Below, piece by piece: positions 1 through 4,889 of a DNA stretch of 5,955 bases. This DNA comes from an uncultured Kineothrix sp. GTDB lineage: Bacteria; Bacillota; Clostridia; Lachnospirales; Lachnospiraceae. The position numbers and the translations under genes are program-made. The stretch lies in NCBI GenBank assembly GCA_910587275.1, contig CAJUMD010000146.1:1-5955 (forward strand), written 5' to 3'. How positions within the stretch are numbered: the first letter of the stretch is position 1; each line of letters starts with the position of its first letter. The notes below the pieces were generated by a model, which searched no databases, was not told the origin of the DNA, and worked only from the letters and a program-made list of their open reading frames with translations.

Positions 1-1
1 G

Positions 2-748
2 TCTTACATGATATGCAGCATAGGGGGGTTAATTACCCTGAAGACGAACGGGCAGCGGGCAGGCAGCACGAAGAAGGAATATGTAACTTTGGAAATGCTG
101 CAAAATGTCCCGATTAATGCATGGGTATATAAACCCATATGTACCTATGATTTAGAAACGTCATTGCCGGAGTATGGAGAAATCAGGAAGTATACACAGG
201 AAGATGTGGATGAAATTAACAGAGTGCTGGAAAAATATGAAATCAATACCCCGGAACGGATTGCACAGTTTTTGGCACAATGCTCAGTGGAATCAGGGGT
301 TGGGAGACTTCCAGTGGAGCAGTATGATGGTGATGATATATTTTTATATTTCGAAGATTATGAGACTGGAGAGAAGGCACTAAGTCTAGGGAATACACAA
401 GAAGGGGACGGGGCAAAATACAGGGGCGGTGGCGCTATACAGATAACGGGCAGGGATGCGTATACCGCTTTCAGTGAATACATGGATGATCCCAAAATAC
501 TGGAGGATGGCGCCTTATATGTGGGGCAGGAGTATTTTTGGGAATCCGCGGGGTATTACTGGAGCGTTTACAAACCGGAATCAGCCAATGACGACAGGTT
601 TAACTTAAATAGAAAATGTGATGAAAATGCAGGCGTATATGAAATAACAGGTATAATTAATAAAAAACATGACGGATATCCCGAAAGAAAAGAATATTAT
701 GATTACTACATTGGTCAACTGAATGAAAGCTGGGGAAATGGTGATTAG
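2..748 (+). CDS. PAAR-like (DUF4280) / GH19 hydrolase effector, copy A, 5' end outside window
   Basis: This is the 3' part of an effector whose complete sister is at 1611-2804. The reading frame is open from base 2, and the upstream PAAR-like core is cut off by the window edge. The first residues seen are the end of the PAAR-like domain (CSIGGLI, then a GQ turn). After a linker comes a GH19 chitinase/lysozyme-fold domain with FLAQCSVES, a second Glu nine residues after the first (VES...VEQY), GDGAKYRGGGAIQITGR and a C-terminal YPERKEYYDYY. In GH19 enzymes these Glu residues are the acid/base pair that cleaves beta-1,4-linked GlcNAc-type glycans, so peptidoglycan is a likely target (inference). 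The visible part is about 86% identical to copy B. It has IINKKHDG where GH19 enzymes usually have an N-G-G turn. The next gene starts 16 bases after the stop, consistent with an effector-immunity pair. Family assignment is firm; exact substrate is not. Confidence 0.85.
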   Translation, partial: SYMICSIGGLITLKTNGQRAGSTKKEYVTLEMLQNVPINAWVYKPICTYDLETSLPEYGEIRKYTQEDVDEINRVLEKYEINTPERIAQFLAQCSVESGVGRLPVEQYDGDDIFLYFEDYETGEKALSLGNTQEGDGAKYRGGGAIQITGRDAYTAFSEYMDDPKILEDGALYVGQEYFWESAGYYWSVYKPESANDDRFNLNRKCDENAGVYEITGIINKKHDGYPERKEYYDYYIGQLNESWGNGD

Positions 749-750
749 GT

Positions 751-755
751 AGGAG
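751..755 (+). promoter_or_regulatory. Ribosome-binding site for the copy A RsiV-like gene
   Basis: AGGAG lies 9 bases upstream of the ATG at 765 and just after the effector stop codon at 746-748. It supports the MGKGK start for this gene and, by homology, for copy B, where the upstream purine stretch (2807-2813, AAAGGGG) is weaker. Confidence 0.7.
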
Positions 756-764
756 CGACGGGAA

Positions 765-1514
765 ATGGGAAAAGGAAAATGTGTGGCTGTTTTGGTTGCA
801 CTGTTTATGTCCGTGTTTATCGAATGGTTTGCGGGGAACAGTGGGGAAGCGGAAATGCATTTGGAGAGAAAAGAATATAGTAACCAAAGCGGGAGGAATG
901 ATATAAAGATATTTTATCCGCAGATACATGGGATCGGGGATGGTGGAAAGGAAGCATGTATAAATACCATTATAAAGGAAGATGCATTGAAACAGGTTCG
1001 GGGGGAACTGTTTTTGTCCCGAGAACTGATCCATAAATTGGATTATGAGGTAAAGTTCCTGAACGGGGGACTGGTTAGTATTGTTTATAAGGGGAAATGT
1101 GGGGGAATTGAAGGAAGATTACCGCCGACGGCATTTGCGACAAACATAGACATCAGGGAAGGAAAACTCCTGAAATTGAAGGATGTGGTCATCGACTTAG
1201 GGGTATTGTGGGAAATGCTGCTGGAAGACAGGTTTGAAAATGTCACCATGTGGGACGGAATGAAAGGTGATGCGACGGTGAGCGATCATTACTCCAGGAG
1301 AAAAGACAAACTGTTTGTGCTTCTGCAGGCCGAGGAATGGGACATGATTGGGAGTAATGTCAGTTGGTATACGGATGGAGCCCATTTTGTAATTTTGCTG
1401 GACGAGGGATTAACATACAATGAATTCTCCATAGACATTTCGGAAGTGGAGGAGATACTGGACAAGGGTTTTTTGGAGAAACTGGACAGTGGGGAGGAAG
1501 GGACGGAAGAATGA
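765..1514 (+). CDS. Secreted RsiV/PdaC-like protein, probable immunity to the GH19 effector, copy A
   Basis: The 249-residue protein has a short positive N-terminus (MGKGK) and a hydrophobic stretch at about residues 7-23, so it is exported or membrane-anchored. The Cys at position 6 precedes the hydrophobic core and is not a lipobox. Residues 44-110 resemble the PdaC/DUF4163 region (FYPQIHGIGD, then CINTIIKEDA). Residues 120-228 resemble the DUF3298 domain of RsiV (ATNIDIREGKLLKLKDVV, later FSIDISEVEEIL). RsiV is known to bind lysozyme through this extracellular region and to hold a sigma factor through its cytoplasmic tail. Only five or six residues precede the membrane segment here, so no anti-sigma part exists. 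Placed directly after a lysozyme-class effector and duplicated with it, the protein is inferred to inhibit that enzyme outside the cell. A solo cell-wall sensor or a PdaC-like domain of other function remains possible. Confidence 0.75.
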   Translation: MGKGKCVAVLVALFMSVFIEWFAGNSGEAEMHLERKEYSNQSGRNDIKIFYPQIHGIGDGGKEACINTIIKEDALKQVRGELFLSRELIHKLDYEVKFLNGGLVSIVYKGKCGGIEGRLPPTAFATNIDIREGKLLKLKDVVIDLGVLWEMLLEDRFENVTMWDGMKGDATVSDHYSRRKDKLFVLLQAEEWDMIGSNVSWYTDGAHFVILLDEGLTYNEFSIDISEVEEILDKGFLEKLDSGEEGTEE

Positions 1515-1515
1515 G
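1485..1515 (+). repeat. Immunity gene 3' end matching the relic at 4859-4889
   Basis: These 31 bases match 4859-4889 at 28 positions by eye. Here they encode the true end of immunity A (DSGEEGTEE and stop). Confidence 0.7.
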
Positions 1516-1610
1516 GGAGGAAGGCAATGGAACCATACCAATTGGGAAGGCTGGAGGAAATAGTCCTGACGTGACAGGTATTTTGGAGGAGCGGCGATGT
1601 CGGACAGGAT
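1515..1610 (+). other. Gap with strong ribosome-binding sites and only tiny ORFs
   Basis: The 96 bases between immunity copy A and effector copy B hold no clear gene but show translation signals. GGAGG at 1516-1520 precedes an ATG at 1527, giving a 15-codon ORF (MEPYQLGRLEEIVLT) ending in TGA at 1572-1574, in the same frame as effector B. GGAGGA at 1585-1590 precedes an ATG at 1597 that opens a 25-codon ORF in another frame (stop 1672-1674). A third ORF starts at 1511 with an ATGA overlap of the immunity stop and runs 42 codons to 1639. None resembles a known protein. They may be leader peptides coupling translation, or debris of an older effector 5' end. No promoter or terminator hairpin was recognised. 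Confidence 0.45.
1585..1590 (+). promoter_or_regulatory. Strong Shine-Dalgarno site upstream of effector B, best spaced for a different frame
   Basis: GGAGGA is ideally spaced (6 bases) for the ATG at 1597, which opens only a 25-codon ORF. It is 20 bases from the ATG at 1611 used for effector B. No ATG, GTG or TTG occurs in the effector frame between the stop at 1572-1574 and 1611. A second site, AAGGA at 1631-1635, is well spaced (8 bases) for an in-frame ATG at 1644. The true effector start is therefore uncertain. Confidence 0.5.
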
Positions 1611-2804
1611 ATGGAAGGTGTGGAAAAAGAAAGGACTGACGGAATGGAATATAAATATACGGAATCCATGGTAAGCCTGTTATCGGCGGCGGAGGAATTT
1701 TTGGCGGGGAGCGCGGAAAAGAAAAATACGGGCGGGATACCGGAGGTGAGCGTGGGGGATGTGCTGGACAAACTGACGGTACCAAATGAAAACCCCGTGG
1801 TAATCAGTGCGGAAGTACGGTGCCCGTATGCAAAAAATAAGGATGCAAAGGTAAAGGTAATGGCATCGGCGCTTTCCGGGGATGAAAGGAACGGGGGATT
1901 GGGTTTGAGGGAGACGGACATAAAACTGGTACCAAATACCTTCGGGGTCTGTAAACTGTTCATGGGACCGTGCCTTCCGGCAATTCTGGGTTCCCGGTGG
2001 AACGGATGTGACGGAGGTAATTTAATCGGGGGCCAGCCGAGCGTCAATATGTCGTCCTACATGATATGCAGCATAGGGGGGTTAATTACCCTGAAGACGA
2101 ATGGGCAGCGGGCAGGAAACGCGAAGAAGGAATATGTAACTTTGGAAATGTTGCAAAATGCCCCCTCGCTTAACGCATGGGCATATAAACCCGTAGATAC
2201 CTACGATGTAAAAACATCATTGCCGGAGTATGGAGAAATCAGGAAATATACACAGGAAGATGTGGATGAAATTAACAGGGTACTGGAAAAATATGAAATC
2301 AATACTCCGGAAAGGATTGCACAGTTTTTGGCACAATGCGCAGTGGAATCAGAGGCTGGAAGACTGCCATTGGAGCAGTATGATGGTGATGATATTTTTG
2401 CTTACTTTAAAAAATATGAGGTTGGGCAGAGAGCAATAGATTTGGGGAACACAGAAGAAGGGGATGGTGCAAAGTACAGAGGTGGCGGTGCCATACAGAT
2501 AACGGGTAGGGCTGCGTATACTGCTTTCAGTGAATACATGGATGATCCCAAAATATTGGAGGATGGTGCCTTATATGTGGGGCAGGAGTATTTTGGGGAG
2601 TCCGCAGGGTATTACTGGAGCGTTTTCAAGCCGGAATCGGCCAATGATGACAGGTTTAACTTAAATAAGAAATGTGATGAAAATGCAGGTGTGTATGAAA
2701 TAACAGGCATAATTAATAGTGGGTATGAGGGATATCCAGAAAGGGAAAAATATTATGATTATTACATTGGGCAACTGAATGAAAGTTGGGAAAATGATGA
2801 TTAG
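1611..2804 (+). CDS. PAAR-like (DUF4280) / GH19 chitinase-lysozyme-fold effector, copy B, complete
   Basis: The 397-residue protein has no signal peptide. Residues 1-60 are an unrecognised N-terminal segment. Residues 62-166 match the PAAR-like DUF4280 pattern: VRCPYAKNKDAKV, then NTFGVCKLFMGPCLPAILG, an SRW, and a CSIGGLITL...NGQ end. Such domains tip the spike of contractile injection systems and carry fused toxins. Residues 213-386 form a GH19 domain: FLAQCAVES (Glu246), Glu255 nine residues later as in bacterial GH19 catalytic pairs, GDGAKYRGGGAIQITGR at 285-300, and IINSGYEGYPER at 367-378. GH19 enzymes cleave chitin, and bacterial members also cleave peptidoglycan; a wall-degrading antibacterial effector is the inference. 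The usual Arg in the YRGRG motif is Gly here. The start could instead be Met12 (base 1644), which has the better-spaced ribosome site. The RsiV-like gene follows after 19 bases. The delivery machine is not in the window. Confidence 0.85.
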   Translation: MEGVEKERTDGMEYKYTESMVSLLSAAEEFLAGSAEKKNTGGIPEVSVGDVLDKLTVPNENPVVISAEVRCPYAKNKDAKVKVMASALSGDERNGGLGLRETDIKLVPNTFGVCKLFMGPCLPAILGSRWNGCDGGNLIGGQPSVNMSSYMICSIGGLITLKTNGQRAGNAKKEYVTLEMLQNAPSLNAWAYKPVDTYDVKTSLPEYGEIRKYTQEDVDEINRVLEKYEINTPERIAQFLAQCAVESEAGRLPLEQYDGDDIFAYFKKYEVGQRAIDLGNTEEGDGAKYRGGGAIQITGRAAYTAFSEYMDDPKILEDGALYVGQEYFGESAGYYWSVFKPESANDDRFNLNKKCDENAGVYEITGIINSGYEGYPEREKYYDYYIGQLNESWENDD

Positions 2805-3554
2805 GGAAAGGGGCGGCAGAAAAATGGGAAAAGGAAAATGTGTTGCTGTTTTGGTTGCGCTGTTTATGTCCGTGTTTACCGAATGGTTTGCGAGGAACGG
2901 AGGGGAAGCGGAAATGCATTTGGAGAGAAAAGTATATTGTAACCAAAGCGGGAGGAATGATATACAGGTATTTTATCCGCAGATATGTGGGATTGGGGAT
3001 GACGGGAAGGAGGAATGCATAAATACCGTCATAAAGGAAGATGCGTTAAAACAGGTTCGGGGGGAACTGCTTCTGTTCCGTAAACTGATCCATGAACTGG
3101 ATTATCAGATAAAGTTCCTGAACGGGGAATTGGTCAGTATTGTTTATAAGGGATACTATGGTACCTATGGGGGAAGATTACCCCCGACGGCATTTGCGAC
3201 TACCGTGGACATCACGGGGGGAAAACTCCTAAAACTGAAGGATGTGGTCACCGACCTGGGGGTATTGGGGGAAATGCTGCTGGAAGACCGGTTTGAAAAT
3301 GTTACCATGTGGGACGGAATGAAAGGGGATGCTACGGTTGGTGAGAGCTATTCCAAAAGAAAAGACGATCTGTTTGAGCTTTTGCAGGCCGAGGAATGGG
3401 ACATGATTGGGAGTAATGTCAGTTGGTATACGGATGGCACTCATTTTGTAATTGTGTTGGACAGGGGATTAACATACAATGAATTTTCCATAGACATTTC
3501 GGAAGTGGAGGACATACTGGACAAGGGTTTTTTGGAGAAACTGGACAGTGGGGA
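2055..3554 (+). repeat. Tandem duplication unit, copy B (partner 2-1495)
   Basis: Second copy of the effector-immunity block. It probably extends left into the PAAR-like region, but the matching part of copy A is not in the window. Its right end is the same gacagtgggga sequence (3544-3554), after which it switches to ttaatcg and the repeat-family genes. Confidence 0.9.
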
Positions 3555-3558
3555 TTAA
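2824..3558 (+). CDS. Secreted RsiV/PdaC-like protein, probable immunity to the GH19 effector, copy B
   Basis: The 244-residue protein is about 84% identical to the copy at 765-1514 and has the same architecture: N-terminal hydrophobic export segment at about 7-23, PdaC/DUF4163-like region (VFYPQICGIGDD), then DUF3298-like region (ATTVDITGGKLLKLKDVV and FSIDISEVEDIL). The ATG at 2824 (MGKGK) is chosen because it matches copy A. An upstream in-frame ATG at 2779 would add 15 residues overlapping the effector gene and spoil the export signal. The densest difference between copies is one loop, KGKCGGIEG in A versus KGYYGTYGG here. Two cysteines (39, 55) are unique to this copy. The protein ends LDSGD, shorter than A's LDSGEEGTEE, because the sequence switches abruptly after base 3554. 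Role as inhibitor of effector B is inferred from position and family. Confidence 0.75.
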   Translation: MGKGKCVAVLVALFMSVFTEWFARNGGEAEMHLERKVYCNQSGRNDIQVFYPQICGIGDDGKEECINTVIKEDALKQVRGELLLFRKLIHELDYQIKFLNGELVSIVYKGYYGTYGGRLPPTAFATTVDITGGKLLKLKDVVTDLGVLGEMLLEDRFENVTMWDGMKGDATVGESYSKRKDDLFELLQAEEWDMIGSNVSWYTDGTHFVIVLDRGLTYNEFSIDISEVEDILDKGFLEKLDSGD

Positions 3559-3561
3559 TCG

Positions 3562-4326
3562 ATGAAGAAAATGAAAAGAATAATCGTATTTCTGTCGGTT
3601 GTTTTGATGATGGGCATGGAGGAATATCAGGTGGCAGCGCAGCAGGCTGTTGCGGAAGGGGGAGGACAAATAAGCCTGAAGAAGCAGAAAGATACGGCAG
3701 AAGCATACAGTATGGAATCCGGCAGGGAGGAAAAGGGAAGTCAGGAAGAATTTTTGGAAAAGTATGTGTATGGGGAATGGCGTTTTGCCGAGCGTCTCGG
3801 GACCATGGATAATGGCTGGGTGGAATATCCCGGACATCCTTTGCTGGTAGATTTCACGGAGCAGGGAGCAGAAGAAATGGAAAACATTCGGATTTATTAT
3901 GGTAAGGATTCCGTAAAAATTGTGGATGGTCTTAGTCCAATGACTTTTTCAAATGTGGATGATATGAATCTGTTTGGAAGGGAAGGCTTTCATGAAATAA
4001 GGTATCCGGAATATCATATTTCAAAGCAGGATAAGGGTATCTTCCATATATATCAGGGATTTGATGCGGAAAGTTTTTTTGGGGTGGAAGGAGATATTAT
4101 ATTCGTGAGATATGCTTTACGGCATGAATTTGACTCGCCCAAAATGGTGAATAGTATGGCAGGGGAACGGATATATGTTAATCCGGCGGAAACAGATACA
4201 ATATATTTGGATTTTACCGGACTGTGGGAACTGGAAAGGGTAGAAGAAACGATTCCGGAAAAAAGGGTAAAATTGCTGAACCGAAAGGACAGGGGGGTAT
4301 ATGTCCAAAGTGGAACCGGGGGATGA
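3562..4326 (+). CDS. Exported repeat-family protein, N-terminal half of a frameshifted two-domain gene
   Basis: The 254-residue product has a signal-peptide-like start (MKKMKRIIVFLSVVLMMG, with possible cleavage near VAAQQA), a polar linker to about residue 60, and one copy of an unrecognised domain of about 165 residues (62-226). The domain opens with FLEKYVYGEWRFAERL, has DFTEQGAEEM and IYYGKDS in the middle, and closes with RIYVNPAETDTIYLDF then GLWELER. The same domain appears in the next ORF and twice in the gene starting at 4885. After the domain the frame runs into an unrelated tail (VYVQSGTGG) and stops. Removing one G from the tract at 4292-4297 joins it to the next ORF as a 422-residue protein with the layout of the 4885 gene. 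The start lies 3 bases after the immunity B stop, so translation is probably coupled. Function unknown; an additional exported immunity protein is a guess. Confidence 0.65.
   Translation: MKKMKRIIVFLSVVLMMGMEEYQVAAQQAVAEGGGQISLKKQKDTAEAYSMESGREEKGSQEEFLEKYVYGEWRFAERLGTMDNGWVEYPGHPLLVDFTEQGAEEMENIRIYYGKDSVKIVDGLSPMTFSNVDDMNLFGREGFHEIRYPEYHISKQDKGIFHIYQGFDAESFFGVEGDIIFVRYALRHEFDSPKMVNSMAGERIYVNPAETDTIYLDFTGLWELERVEETIPEKRVKLLNRKDRGVYVQSGTGG
4292..4297 (+). other. Six-G tract at the point of frameshift
   Basis: The run lies in the linker between the two repeat domains. Reading five G instead of six gives the continuous frame DRGYMSKVEPGDDKFLEQY, joining 3562-4326 to 4301-4831. The tract also sits 3 bases before the ATG at 4301 and could act as a crude Shine-Dalgarno. 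At least five other six-G runs occur in frame in the window (for example 23-28, 1000-1005 and 3216-3221), so the run length alone is not special. Confidence 0.55.
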
Positions 4327-4831
4327 TAAATTTTTGGAACAATACATATATGGGGAATGGAACATCTCCAAAAGGCTGGCAAAATTGGAGGAAAACGGGG
4401 AAACATGCGGGTGGTACAAAAATATCAGTGAACAAGGGGTAGAAGAAATGAAGGAGGGAACAAGGATATGGTATAGCAAGGACGGTGTTTGGCTATGGCA
4501 GCCTGATTTTTCCCAAACAAAAGATATTTACCTTTTTTATGCATATGGGGGAAATAACGATGTTGACCGTCCGGTGTACCACATATGGGGCGAGACGGGT
4601 GAAGTCAGGCTGAGGAATCTCTATGGTAAAGACGAATATGTGGAAATGGAAGGAAATCCCAGCCTGATAGAAATAACCTATGATTTGGGTTATGACATAA
4701 CCAGTGAATCGGCGGTTATGGGATACTGTTGTGCAAGCCATGTATATGTAAATCCAGGAAACACGGATACCCTTTATTTGGACTTTTGTGGACTTTGGGA
4801 GTTGGAGCGGGTGGATGTGGAAAAGTATTAA
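4301..4831 (+). CDS. Repeat-family domain, C-terminal half of the frameshifted two-domain gene
   Basis: The 176-residue ORF overlaps the preceding one by 26 bases in a different frame. It has no signal peptide and consists almost wholly of one repeat domain (residues 8-170): DKFLEQYIYGEWNISKRL, NISEQGVEEMKEG, IWYSKDG, and the closing HVYVNPGNTDTLYLDF then GLWELER. The frame is open back to base 4280, so MSKVEP is not necessarily a true start. The linker before domain 2 in the intact paralogue at 4885 aligns well with the frame-corrected linker here. If expressed separately it would stay in the cytoplasm, unlike its relatives, which argues for a broken or shift-dependent single gene. The divergent, fully open domain shows it was under selection until recently or still is. 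Confidence 0.6.
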   Translation: MSKVEPGDDKFLEQYIYGEWNISKRLAKLEENGETCGWYKNISEQGVEEMKEGTRIWYSKDGVWLWQPDFSQTKDIYLFYAYGGNNDVDRPVYHIWGETGEVRLRNLYGKDEYVEMEGNPSLIEITYDLGYDITSESAVMGYCCASHVYVNPGNTDTLYLDFCGLWELERVDVEKY

Positions 4832-4858
4832 GGAACATGTAAAGGAGTAGTAGGAAAT

Positions 4859-4889
4859 GACAGTGGGGATGAAAGGACGAAAGAATGAG
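4859..4889 (+). pseudogene. Relic of an immunity gene 3' end
   Basis: This segment matches 1485-1515 at 28 of 31 positions. In the ancestral frame it would encode DSGDERTKE and a stop, parallel to DSGEEGTEE and stop of immunity A. The relic stop codon overlaps the ATG of the gene at 4885 as ATGA, the classic translational-coupling arrangement. Flanking bases on both sides are unrelated to immunity A, so only a scar is left. Confidence 0.6.
4872..4877 (+). promoter_or_regulatory. Ribosome-binding site for the final exported protein
   Basis: AAAGGA lies 7 bases before the ATG at 4885. The site sits inside a relic of the immunity gene 3' end (4859-4889). A competing ATG at 4857, behind AAAGGAG, opens only a 31-codon ORF in another frame. 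Confidence 0.55.

Larger units (their letters stand above)
2..1495 (+). repeat. Tandem duplication unit, copy A (partner 2055-3554)
   Basis: This segment aligns with 2055-3554 with the offset growing from 2053 to 2059 through one extra codon in effector B and three extra bases between the genes of copy B. Similarity ends sharply after gacagtgggga at 1495. It carries the effector C-terminal part and nearly the whole immunity gene. The left end lies outside the window. Confidence 0.9.

Noticed and set aside
174..383. Short forward frame inside effector A, with a matching one at 2230-2439 in effector B
   Set aside because: It is conserved only because the underlying effector genes are duplicated. 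It has no ribosome site and no domain, and it is out of frame with the GH19 motifs.
1289..2047. Long reverse-strand open frame of 252 codons across the immunity A end and effector B start
   Set aside because: Its product is Pro/Ser/Phe-rich low-complexity text, as expected opposite a strongly purine-rich coding strand. It crosses two real genes on the other strand and matches no family. Other reverse-strand frames in the window are alike.
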